DNA of 64,000 bases from Heloderma charlesbogerti (Eukaryota; Chordata; Lepidosauria; Squamata; Helodermatidae): NCBI GenBank assembly GCA_026122225.1, contig JANEZZ010002761.1, positions 1-64,000 of the forward strand, given 5' to 3'. Positions 10,223 through 20,729 of the stretch are shown in pieces. The notes below the pieces were generated by a model that saw only the letters and a program-made list of their open reading frames with translations, was not told the DNA's origin and searched no databases. Position 1 is the stretch's first letter, and each line of letters opens with the position of its first letter. Position numbers and translations under genes: made by a program.

Positions 10223-10438
10223 ATAAAAAGGAAAATTGTGTATGCTGGAAATGTGGAATGTAATTGGGTGATTATACACATATGTGGTGAATGTGTCAAA
10301 AAATTCAAGATTTCCGGAAACAAGTTAAGAGGGTTGTAGCTAGGACAACTGGGTACAACTTGTCCTTTAGCCCTAAAACAATGTTATTAGAGCTCTTTCA
10401 ATCTAAGTTCCCAAAAATTCACCAGCCAATGATATCTA
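10223..10438 (+). mobile_element. L1-clade ORF2 remnant, middle part
   Basis: Continues the frame of 6810-7005 when the BovB and one TSD copy are removed: ...NKIYKK joins ENCVCWKCG, forming the start of the CCHC knuckle (CWKCG, then DYTHMW). It then reads KQVKRVVARTTG and SPKTMLLELFQSKFPKIHQPM. Stops interrupt it, so it is dead. It is interrupted again at 10439 by a small MITE. Confidence 0.8.
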
Positions 10439-10571
10439 GGCTGAATCTACACATAGCAGTTTTACCGTTGTCATACTGCAGTGATAACTATCGGTGCACG
10501 TAACACCAGTGGACACCAATAGTTATCACTGCAGTATGATAACGGTAAAACTGCTATGTGTAGATTCAGCC
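10439..10571. mobile_element. Fold-back MITE inserted in the L1 remnant
   Basis: Two inverted arms of about 57 bp (10439-10496 and 10513-10571) differ at only about two positions and begin GGCTGAATCTACACATAGCA; the loop is about 16 bases. Flanking CTA on both sides suggests a 3-bp TSD, which would fit PIF/Harbinger. The superfamily is an inference. No coding capacity. Confidence 0.8.
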
Positions 10572-10806
10572 CTACTTTGTTAACTGCAGCAAAAATGATT
10601 ATTGCCCAGATGTGGAAAAATACAAAACCAATTACATGTAAAAAATGGTTTACTAAAGGTAGGCTAATTGCACAATTATTGAAAATTATTGAGGTAGCTG
10701 GATTGAGAAATGGTAGACAAAAGAATCCCAAATTTGTTGGAAATTGCAAAAATAGTTATGGTATAGAAAGTAATATATTTATACTTGCTTTGCTACTTCC
10801 TAAGTA
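10572..10806 (+). mobile_element. L1-clade ORF2 remnant, C-terminal part
   Basis: Reads LLTAAKMIIAQMWKNTKPIT, then KKWFTKGRLIAQLLKIIEVAGLRN. The (A)AK-IIAQ-WKN...W segment is the usual end region of L1/Tx1-type ORF2 after the zinc knuckle. The L1 boundary is approximate; A/T-rich DNA follows. Confidence 0.75.
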
Positions 10807-11137
10807 ATTGGTGTAAAGGCATAGAATATTTGATGTTATGTGTTATTTATGTTTTTTGATATTTAACATTGATAGATTTACATATGTTTATGCATGTCAT
10901 TTTATGCATGTCATTTTTGGTTGAGTAACTAATATTTCTTGGATGATTTGATGTGATAGACTGATAGTTTGGTGTGTATATTGATGATGTTATATATTGC
11001 TATGTTGTATATTGTTTTTATGTATTATTAAGATCTATTTTTTAAAAGAATTTAAAAGGTTTGCTGGGGGAGGGGGTCTGTTTTGGCTCTGCAGCACTTC
11101 ACAGTGGTTCTGATAGGGCTTTGGCCCTGAAAGGTGG
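10807..11137. other. A/T-rich sequence
   Basis: T-rich, with many TTTATG/ATGTTAT words. It may be L1 3'UTR or anonymous DNA. No gene. Confidence 0.4.
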
Positions 11138-11139
11138 CC

Positions 11140-11340
11140 TAGAATTTGGTTGATTTGGCTCACTTGGAAGTTGGTGTTCTGAGCCATTTTCCCGAATATG
11201 GACAAATGTCCAGAACAAGTATCGGAACATGGTTTTTGTGGACATTTTCTGGTTCATTGCATCCCTCCAATGCACGCAGGTGAGAGTGGTGAAATTGGTT
11301 GACTTGTCTCGCTTGGAAGCTGGCATTCTGGGCCATTCCC
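11140..11340. repeat. Direct duplication, about 150-bp spacing
   Basis: TTGGTTGATTTGGCTCACTT followed by GGAAGTTGGTGTTCTGAGCCATT (from about 11146) recurs as TTGGTTGACTTGTCTCGCTT followed by GGAAGCTGGCATTCTGGGCCATT (from about 11295). An ancient segmental tandem copy is likely. Function is unknown. Confidence 0.6.
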
Positions 11341-12693
11341 TTCTGTATGGGCTCTGGGTATTATGAAGGTGATGATGATCATGATCATGATGATGATGCA
11401 AGAGCTTCAGTCCTAAAGTATTGTGCTCAATTGTCTCACACATGCCTTTGTTTTGGGCATTTTTTTTTAAATAAAGGGGCTGTTTCGGCTTTCTTTTTAC
11501 ACAGTCCCAGAAATGTGTGTTCAGTCATTTATGCCCCCACGTTATTAACCCACAATGCAACTACCAACAGGAAAAAGAATAATTCTGATCATTCTGTGCT
11601 TCCTTTTAACATCTTGGCAAAAGCTGTGGCTAAACAGAATTAATCCAGCTTTATTCTGATTGGCCAGCATTTCACCCAATATAATTCCAACAACAACCTC
11701 CCGTGACCACGGCCCTCCCTCCTCTACTACTGCATGAAGTTGTATGGGACTCTCTTTATGAATTTCTTAGAGGACCTGGAAATTGACCAAGTGGGAAGTG
11801 CACATGCTCCTCCTCCAACTGACATATTCAGCACCACAGGAAAATCTCTGTGTTGATCCACGAGACAGAATTGCTGGGTCAACCTATAGAAGCGAATAAG
11901 GGCGCAAACCTTTGGCCGCTAGACAGCACTCCAAGGTCAGTTCCTGGAGAACCGCCTCTTCACCACCTCCCTCGCCACCTCGTAGGTGGCGCGGATCGTC
12001 CCCACACTCCGCACTCAGAACAGCGGGGGAAAGGGGGCATTCCCAGGGGCGGGGAGTTCGTAAGTGCTGGCACGACACTTCCTATGTGTTGTCCAGCCTC
12101 CACACCCCATGCTCCAATGTCCCGCGTCTAGACAAATGAAATTGCCTGTCTAGCTGTGAATGCCGGGCAGCTGGATTCCCTCCATGCTCCTCCCACCGTG
12201 CATTAGATAGGACAGGATTGCTTCACAAGATTGCTCCCTAAGTGTGTTTTAGACATTTTCACAGAAAATAACAGGATGAGAAAGAGAACAAGCTACTAAT
12301 TTCAGTTATAATTTATGAGCAGTTGGGGGAGGGGGTTAGATAACTGCTGCAAAAGGCAAACTGCAAATACCTAGCAGTATCTTCTGATGCATTTATAAGT
12401 AAATAAATTATAAAACATCCCCAGACACATAGTAATATGGGTGTGTAAACAGTCTGTGAAGGAACTTCTTTGAAGAAACTCAGGCTCCCATGTAATGTTT
12501 ATAGGAACATGAAGTGCTCTTGGCAGCCATACTCTGAGCAATGCTATGACCATGGATGGTAAGGAAGAGAATCAGCCACAATTAGCTATGGAAGTGTGGT
12601 ACTTCCCTGTTCCAGTACGAACCTTTAGTTTTCATTGCAGCCACTTCTTGCTGAGGAAATATTTGACATCTAAAGGCACATGTGTGTGCGCAC
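11341..12693. other. No recognised gene; a GC-rich patch at 11900-12130
   Basis: A GAT/CAT-rich microsatellite lies near 11367-11398. A GC-rich block at about 11900-12130 contains open frames on both strands but no family motif. I cannot assign anything here. Confidence 0.35.
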
Positions 12694-12701
12694 GTGCGCG
12701 C

Positions 12702-13658
12702 TAGGGGTGCATGAAAGTCACTTACTTGGTCTCGCAGCTTGCTTCGTGGTGGGGGGGAGGCGCTTCGCTGCTCCCCCCAAAGTTCAGGCCAGGGGGGGGA
12801 GGCTTCCCTCCTCGCCCGGCCGAAATTCAGGCCGGGGGGGAGGCTTCCCGCCTCGCCTGGCCGAAATTCAGGCCGGGGAGGAGGCGCCTCGCCCGGCCGC
12901 GAAATAAAAAGTTAAAAAAAACAACAACACACCCCTGTGATAGGCTACGTGACGATTTACGTAGCCTATCACGGCTAGATCTGCAAAGTCAGCCGTGATA
13001 GGCTACGTTAATCGTCACGTAGCCTATCACAGGTGACTTAAAAAAAAAAAAGCGCGTACGCAAATGGCCCCCATAGGGAGCCGCCATTCGCGTTCCTTAT
13101 TTGGTCGCTGTAGTATACGTAAATCTTTACGTAGACTACGGCGAAAATAAGGGCAATGCAAATAGCGTTGCCCTTATTTTCGCCGTAGTCTACGTAATCT
13201 TTATGTAGACTACAGCGACCAAATAAGGAACGCGAAGGCGGCTCCCTATGGGGGCCGCCATTAGCCGTACGCGCTTTTTTTTTTTTTTTTAAGTCACCCG
13301 TGATAGGCTACGTGACGATTTACATAGCCTATCACGGCTGACTTTGCAAATCTAGCCGTGATAGGCTACGTTAATCGTCACGTAGCCTATCACGGGAGCG
13401 TTTGTTTGTTTTTTACTTTTCTTGGAATGGCGGCAGCGGCGGCAGCCGGTCTAAAGACCGGCTGCCGCCCTCGCCCCTGACAAAGACCTGCCGAACCACC
13501 GCCGGGACCCGCCGCCGGGAGGGACATTCGGGAAAGGTAAGTCCCATCCCGGGGGGGGCGGGGGGATGGAGAATTTCTCCCCGAAACTACTTCGGGGGGC
13601 CGAATACGTTGGCACTCGGCCCCCCGAAGTTTCGGGGAGAAATTCTCCCCCATCCCTA
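12702..13658. mobile_element. hAT-like non-autonomous element, copy 1 (giant palindrome)
   Basis: The termini are TAGGGGTG and CATCCCTA, flanked by GTGCGCGC (12694-12701) and GTGCGCGT (13659-13666). This is an 8-bp TSD matching at 7 of 8 positions, the hAT signature. Inside is a near-perfect palindrome of about 470 bp (about 12930-13397, centre near 13162). Each arm itself contains a GTGATAGGCTACGT/ACGTAGCCTATCAC hairpin. Other pieces are a GC-rich tandem triplicate of GGCCGAAATTCAGGCCGG (12778-12900) and a palindrome around CCCCGAAACTACTTCGGGG (13568-13650). The open frames here are by-products of GC content; no transposase is present. Confidence 0.8.
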
Positions 13659-13666
13659 GTGCGCGT

Positions 13667-14450
13667 GCACACACACAGGGTATCCAAAATTAACAAATGC
13701 TAGGGAAACAATATATTTTTAATTTAAAATATTTTGCAGGATCAGTACTCCAGTAATTATATAAACACAGTCAAGCAATATGGTGCTGCATGTTCAGAGA
13801 TGCCAGAACATGGTCCAAATTTTTGAGGCAGAGGAACAAGTGAAGGTGAGATAGAGGGAGAACAGATTTTAACCCTGTGTCTCCCATAATGCACCTGCTG
13901 TCATATCTGAGAATAGCACCTCTGGTCCAACAGCCTATATACTTTGCCCAGCTCCTGTCCCCACCCACCCCCGCACACATTCCAAAGGGTCTGTTTTACA
14001 GTTCTCCCCCCACCCCTTTTGTCTCTTCTCTAGGAAACCTCTAAGGTGGAAAAATAGGGTTGCTGTAGAAGAATTCACATTGCATCCATTTTCCTTGTAA
14101 GTGAAGTTATTGTATTAATGTGGACTTATTAATTCAAGCTATGGCTTGAATGTAACATACTGATACTTATTTTTAGTGCTTACAGTGCTTTCTTCAAAAT
14201 CAAATTAGATCAGACTTTCTTAATTTTTCTATATGAATAAAAATGAAAATAAGGATTTCCATGCAGCCATCTGCCTTGCACATATTTAGCTATAAACAGC
14301 ATTTTCCATCCTGCCTGATCCCACCCTGAAGATAATAATCAGGCTGACAAACAAGAATTTGCCACCATGAGAAGGTTCACAGTCTGACTTTAGCCAATGG
14401 GTATATAAAGATGACCATCTGCAAAATGGTGACTTATCACAGAGTGCATG
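13667..14450. other. No recognised feature
   Basis: Anonymous DNA between the hAT-like element and the L2. A GTATATAAAG word at 14401-14410 precedes the L2 monomers by about 45 bases. Whether it belongs to the L2 5' end is unclear. Confidence 0.4.
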
Positions 14451-14886
14451 GGGAAGGAGCCTGGGGGAAGGAGGACCAGCCAGCAGCTGCACCAGGTGGA
14501 TCCTGAGCCTGAGCCTGCTTCTGCCCCCACCCACAGGTACTTAAGGCGGGGCTGCCAGAGGCTGCTCGGGAAGGAGCCTGGGGGAAGGAGGACCAGCCAG
14601 CAGCTGCACCAGGTGGATCCTGAGCCTGCTTCTGCCCCCGCCCACAGGTACTTAAGGCGGGGCTGCCAGAGGCTGCTGGGGAAGGAGCTGGGGGAAGGAG
14701 GACCAGTCAGCAGCTGCACCAGGTGGATCCTGAGCCTGCTTCAGCCCCTGCCCACAGGTACTTAAGGCGGGGCTGCTGGGGAAGGAGTTGGGGGAAGGAG
14801 GACCAGTCAGCAGCTGCACCAGGTGGAGCCTGAGCCTGCTTCTGCCCCTGCCCACAGGTACTTAAGGCGGGGCTGCCAGAGGCTGC
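14451..14886 (+). promoter_or_regulatory. Four tandem L2 5'UTR monomers
   Basis: Units begin GGGAAGGAGC and start at 14451, 14568, 14678 and 14778, with lengths of about 117, 110, 100 and 109 bp. Each contains CAGCAGCTGCACCAGGTGGA, CCTGAGCCTGCTTCTGCCCC (or a close variant) and CCCACAGGTACTTAAGGCGG. Unit 1 has an extra GAGCCT and unit 3 lacks about 10 bases. Tandem 5' monomers act as promoters in some LINEs, such as mouse L1; that role here is an inference. Confidence 0.8.
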
Positions 14887-15162
14887 GCCTCGGCATGCGC
14901 CTCGGCGTCACGCCAAGTGAGAAGCTAAGTGTCACACTTGGAGTCATGTAGAATCTGAAGACCTACCCACCTGTCTCTCCAGAGACACCAGCAGCCACAA
15001 TACCAGCAGCAAATAGCAGCAGCAGAGGGCAGCAGCTTTAAAGACAAGGGGAAAGGGGCAAACGTGGACTTTATCTGCTCCTTCTTAGCTACTGTTCTCT
15101 TATCTCTTTTATCTTTTATATTCTTTTAAACTGTTGTGCATTTTATATCCTAACATTTTAAT

Positions 15163-18162
15163 ATGTGCCTGGGAGGACTACTGGGCAACTCAGGGGGTCG
15201 GGGAGGTGCCACCATAACTGTGGTCACGGGCAGGGGGAGGTATGGTGTTGGGGGATTAACAGGCCAGCTGAGGAGAAGAGGGGCTAGGCACCTTACAGCT
15301 GTCCCCTTTTCTGGTTCTTCCCCCAACCTGATGGTTCCTGGCAGCCTTACCAGTCTGCCCTCGGGTCTGGTGGTGCTGCTGCTGAATGCCAGGTCAGCCC
15401 AAAATAAAATCTCCCTCATCCATGACTTGATTGTGGATGAGGGGGCTGACCTGGCATGTATTACTGAGACCTGGGTGGGGGAACTGGGAGGGGTCACTCT
15501 CTCCCAGCTGTGCCCTCCTGGGTACTCGGTGCAGCACCAACACCGACTTGAGGGTCGGGGAGGGGGGGTTGCCGTGGTCTATAGGAATTCAATCTCCCTC
15601 TCCAGGCTTCCTGCTCATTCGAGTGCAGATCTTGAGAGTTTGTACCTTGTGTTGGGTACCCGGGACAGATTAGGGATTCTGTTGGTGTACCGCCCACCCC
15701 GCTGCCCATCAGACTCCCTGCCTGAGCTGACAGAGGTGGTCTCGGAGTTGGTGTTGAGGACCCCTAGGATGATGGTCCTGGGGGATCTCAACTTCCATGC
15801 CGAGGCCACTGTATCCAGGGCAGCTCAGGACTTCATGGCCACCATGACAACCATGGGGCTGTCCCAACATGTCATCGGCCCAACACATGTAACAGGACAC
15901 ACGCTTGATCTGGTTTTCTCGACTGGGCAGGAGGATGGTGATCTGAAAGTGGAGGAATTAACATCTGTCCCTTTGTCATGGTCAGATCACTTCCTGCTGA
16001 GGTTTAGACTCCTGGCGGCCTTTCCCCTCTGCAAGGGTGGGGGACCTATTAAAATGGTCCACCCCCGGAGATTAATGGATTCCTATTGATTCCAGAGGGC
16101 TCTGGGGGATTTTCCTGCTGGTATGGCTGGTGCTCCTGTTGAAGCCCAGGTCGCTCTGTGGAATGCAGAGATGACTCGGGCGGTTGACACGATCGCGCCC
16201 AAGCGCCCTCTCCCTCTGAGCAGAGCCCGGCCAGCTCCTTGGTATACACCTGAGCTGAGGGCAATGAAGCAAGGGTGGAGACGGCTAGAACGCAGGTGGA
16301 GGAAAACTCGTGCTGAGTCTGACCGAACACAGGTAAGAGCCCACTATCGAGCCTACTCTGTGGCGGTGAGGGTGGCAAAGAGACAGTTCTTTTCCACCAG
16401 CATTGCATCTTCTCAGTGTCGTCCAGCAGAGCTTTTCCGAGTGGTTCGTGGCCTGTTACATTCTGGGCCAGGAAGAGAGACGGTGGAACCCTCGGTAGCA
16501 TGCTGTGACACGTTTGCACAGCACTTTGAGGATAAAGTCGCTCAGATTCGTCATGAATTGGACACCACCATTAATGCAGTTCCATTGGTAGAGGCGTTCA
16601 GAGCACCATCTGGTCCAGTTTTATTGGATGAGTTTCAGTTATTGAGGCCTGAGGATGCAGACAAGGTGCTTGACCAAGTCCGATCGACAACTTGTGTGCT
16701 TGACCCTTGCCCTTCATGGCTTATTAAATCAAACAAGGAGGGGATGTCTGGCTGGGTCCAGGAGGTTGTAAATTCCTCCTTGAGAGAGGGAGTGGTGCCT
16801 GCCGCTTTAAAAGAGGCAGTAATTAGACCACTCCTGAAAAAGCCTAACCTGGATCCAGAGGATGTTAACAATTATAGGCCAGTGGCCAACATCCCCTTCC
16901 TGGGCAAGGTGCTTGAGCGGGTGGTTGTAGGACAGCTCCAGGCACTGTTGAATGAAACGGATTATCTAGATCCATTTCAATCGGGCTTCAGGCCTGGTTT
17001 TGGAATGGAAACTGCCTTGGTCGCCCTGTGGGATGACCTCTGCTGGGAGAGGGACAGGGGGAGTGCGACCCTGTTGATTCTCCTGGACCTCTCAGCGGCT
17101 TTCGATACCATCAACCATGGTATCCTTCTGGATAGGTTGTCTGGGTTAGGAGTTGGAGGCACTGCACTACAGTGGTTCCGCTCCTACTTGGATGGCCGAT
17201 CCCAGAAGGTGGTGCTGGGGGATTATTGCTCTGTGCCATGGCAATTGTGCCATGGGGTTCCACAGGGCTCTATTTTATCCCCCATGCTGTTTAACATCTA
17301 CATGAAACCGCTGGGGGAAGTTATCCGGAGGTGTGGGCTGAGGTGCCATCATTATGCAGATGACACCCAGCTCTACCTCTCTTTTTCATCAAAACCAGGT
17401 GAGGCAGTGGCTGTTCTGAATCAGTGCCTGGGCACGGTAATGGACTGGATGAGGGCCAATAAACTGAGACTCAATCCAGACAAGACGGAGGTACTGTTAG
17501 TGGGTGGTTCGTCTGCCCAGCTAGGTGATATTCAACCTGTTCTGGAGGGGGTTGCACTCCCCCTAAAGGATCAGGTTTGTAGTTTGGGGCTGCTCTTGGA
17601 TCCAGAACTGTCACTTGAGGCACAGGTGAACTCAGTGGCACGGAGCACTTTTTATCAGTTTAGGCTGGTATACCAACTACGCCCTTATCTGGACAGAGAT
17701 AGCCTAGCTACAGTTATCCATGCTCTGATAACTTCTCGTCTGGATTACTGCAATGCGTTATACGTGGGGCTGCCTTTGAAAACGGTCCAGAAACTTCAGC
17801 TGGTCCAAAATAGGGCAGCAAGATTGTTAACAGGGACTGGCCTGCGAGCTCATATTACGCCAGTACTTTTCCAGCTGCACTGGCTGCCAGTCCATTTCCG
17901 GGCCCGATTCAAAGTGCTGGTGTTAACATTCAAAGCCCTTAACGGCTTGGGGCCAGGTTACCTGAAGGATCGCCTCCTCCCATATGTGCCTGCCCGGACC
18001 TTAAGATCATCATCAGCGGCCCTTCTGCGTGAGCCCCTGCCAAAGGAAGTGAGGCGGGTGGCTACTAGGAGGAGGGCTTTTTCTGCTGTGGCACCCCGGC
18101 TGTGGAATGAGCTCCCTAGTGAGGTTCGCCTGGTGCCTACATTGTACTCCTTTCGGCGCTAG
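15163..18162 (+). pseudogene. L2 endonuclease-reverse transcriptase with one in-frame stop
   Basis: The pieces at 15163-16089 and 16123-18162 lie in the same frame and are separated by a single TGA at 16087-16089. The first piece is the endonuclease (LLLNARSAQNK, CITETWVGE, LGDLNFHAE, and SWSDHFLL near its end). The second holds the reverse transcriptase (NNYRPVANIPFLGKVLERVV, LLDLSAAFDTINHG, GVPQGSILSPMLFNIYM, HHYADDTQLYL) and the L2 C-terminal region (LDYCNALYVGLPLKTVQKLQ). The related copy at 58277-60895 has a glycine codon where this stop sits, consistent with a GGA-to-TGA change. The whole is about 1000 codons and otherwise undamaged, so it was probably inactivated recently. Confidence 0.93.
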
Positions 18163-18413
18163 GTGAAGACCTTTTTATTTTCCCAGGCATTTGAGCATTT
18201 TAGCTTTCTAAATTTTTATCTTTGCTGTTTTAAATCTGTATTTTGAACTCCTGCACTGCTGCTAGGTTTTATTGTGGTTGTATTGTTATATTGTGGTTTT
18301 AATGTTCTGTATATTTTAAATTGTTTTATTGTGTGTTGTTTGGTTTTAATTTTTGTGAACCGCCCAGAGAGCTTCGGCTATTGGGCGGTATAGAAATGAA
18401 ATAAATAAATAAA

Positions 18414-20729
18414 TGTGACCACTTGTAAAGGAGCAGTTCATGCAGGTGTGCAAATTTCCTTGCCATTTACCACTAACCCTTAAATTTGTGCTAATTTTGC
18501 CTCCATTTACTTCCCAGCTATGAAATGTGTGTACATTTCTGGGGGTTGTTTTAAACTTTCAGGGAACTGCAGTAACTGCAGCCTCAAGTGCTCTGAAAAG
18601 GAGCCATGAAATTGGGAGGGGGGAGTTAATATCTCTACTATCTGGAGTGGCTGTTTTGAAAACGTGGAGGACAATGAGAAACATCAGTCCAACACTTAAA
18701 TTTGAGAGGAACACATCGCCAAGGGGGAGATATTGTTCCCCTCCCCTTTTGGTGCACTTACTCCTTTGGCTCCCACCCCTCTTTTGGTGCTTTTGTGTTG
18801 TGGCACTGGGTCCCTCCTTCCCCTTAGTATTATTTCTCCCCTGGTCCTTCACAACTGTGTGCAAATATGTCGATACACAACCTCATCTTGTCAATTTCCG
18901 ATACAGTAAAGGAAATTGATCAGGCAAGACTCCACATATTGGACAGCCATAAGTATGCACTTCCACACCTGCAAAAGACCGACATCATCATCATCATCCT
19001 GTGACCCCCATTGGCACTGAAAAATTACAAAAAACAAAAGGCGGTGAACAAAAAGGGGAGGCTATCGGAGCAACCCCAATTGCGCATTTTTGAAGCAGTA
19101 AAAAAAAAAAATGCTGCAGAACGAAAAGCAGTAGTGATCTGAATGGGGAGGGGAGCCAAGGCAGGTTTTGCCACAAAGTCCCCTGGGATACCTGCCAAAG
19201 CTGTCTAGAGGACTGAGGGGAAAGGAGGAGGAGGAGAGCCCATGGCAAGCCTGATCATCTGTTGGACGTACTGTGGGTTGTTCAGCTATTAGAGCAGGGA
19301 TGGGTGGGGAACCTGTAGTTCAGCAAACAACCCACACTACATAACTTATTCACAGGGATGGTTTAGCGTTATGCATCAACCCACCCAATGATTGGGAAGT
19401 GTAGACACCTTCCCACCCTAATAAGGAGGAACTACAATTTCTCTGTAGGCTTTTCTTGCTCAATGGAGAGTTGGCCCACAATGTCTGATTACAACTTTCA
19501 CATAATTCCACACAGCAGTTACTTTGATTGTGTATCAGCATAGTAGAAATGAGAACAGATTTTAAACTAGTGTCTACAGCTGTGGAATTGGATTGCATCC
19601 AACCATGTTTTTCTTAGAAAGCATCTTCATTCTAGAGAGGATTCTAATTTCCCATGGCTAGAATTATCTTATGATAACCAATTTTAGGACAGCATGGGAA
19701 TCAGAATTAAGGAAATTATTACTGCCCCAGCAGGGAATAGCAATTCAAATTGTTTCTCTGTTTCACATGCTTATACCACATCTATATTGTATATAATCTT
19801 TCTGCTGAAAGCATTCCAGGAATGTGTCATTTATAGTTAAATCAATGAGTCAAAGAGCATGAGAGACTTTACAGCATGATCCCAAAAGAATCAGAGCAAA
19901 TTGCAGCAAAGAAAGCCTGCAATGTAGGATGAGGTCAAAGTTACTTAGGCATGAATTATTGGGTGAATCTTAGAAAAAGTAAGGAAACGTTTGTTGTAAA
20001 ACCTACAATATATGTACACAAACAACAATTTAATTTTATAGGAAATATGAATGTTTAAAACATGAAAGTGATAAGTACATTACACTATGTTATATAAAAC
20101 CTTCGTCATTAAAACCCTTGTTTACTATTTTAAATTGCTAAACAGAAGAGTTAAAAGTAAAATTATTAAAATGGAGACAATAAGTTGTATTGATTAATAT
20201 TTTGCAACTATGTTAAGAAACATGTAACAGAAGATCAACTTCTTTGGTGGATAAATATGATTAATTTAATAGCATATTTTATCCAAAAATGTTCAGTATG
20301 CTAGGAATTTTTAAGAGCTCTCACAATGCATTTCCTTTCTAAATGCAATAATAAATCTTTGTGCTAGAAGGCATGGCATAGACCAGTGACAACAAATGTG
20401 ACTGTTCTAGCAGTGCACTTATATACAGATTCTCTTTTAATGATGTTATGTCAGAAAAAATGAAATAAAGCTGGTGCTACTAAGTCATCTCCTCAAACAT
20501 AGCCATCTGCCATATATTTAAATTGAAAATACTGAACAAATGAGATTGCAAATGCAAGCCCGCCCTTACTTTTTGTTGTACCTTTCATCCATTGGCCTGC
20601 AGTTCCTCCCTGTCTCCATCCCCGGGGATCCTATCCTTAGCCAAAGTTTTGTGAGGTTACTGTGTTGCCACTCAGTTGTATTTCCAGAGATCAAGTTAGT
20701 TGTTGCTCATCTATGTTTGCCCACATTCA
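18414..20729. other. Long stretch with no recognised gene
   Basis: Anonymous DNA that turns A/T-rich from about 19800 to 20520. It contains a short ATC microsatellite near 18985-18998 and scattered short frames on both strands without family motifs. Confidence 0.4.

Larger units (their letters stand above)
14451..18413 (+). mobile_element. L2-clade LINE, near full-length
   Basis: Contains four tandem 5'UTR monomers, a long ORF with endonuclease and reverse transcriptase, a short 3'UTR (GAGAGCTTCGGCTATTGGGC, then GGTATAGAAATG) and a final (AAAT)n tail. At about 3.96 kb it is close to full length for an L2-clade element. The same subfamily recurs on the minus strand at 35412-36470. Confidence 0.93.

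Noticed and set aside
12711..13696. Several GC-rich frames on both strands
   Set aside because: They fall in palindromic DNA of the hAT-like element. GC-rich palindromes give stop-poor frames on both strands without coding function.
13771..13980. 69-codon minus-strand frame and many similar small frames in anonymous DNA
   Set aside because: Lengths and composition are as expected by chance; no motif, signal peptide or repeat supports them.
14401..14410. GTATATAAAG as a TATA box for the L2
   Set aside because: It lies outside the repeated monomers and may be flanking DNA. Without other full-length copies it cannot be assigned.
14390..14855. Repetitive frames on both strands over the L2 monomers
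   Set aside because: The periodic peptides simply reflect the tandem DNA repeat, which has units of unequal length.
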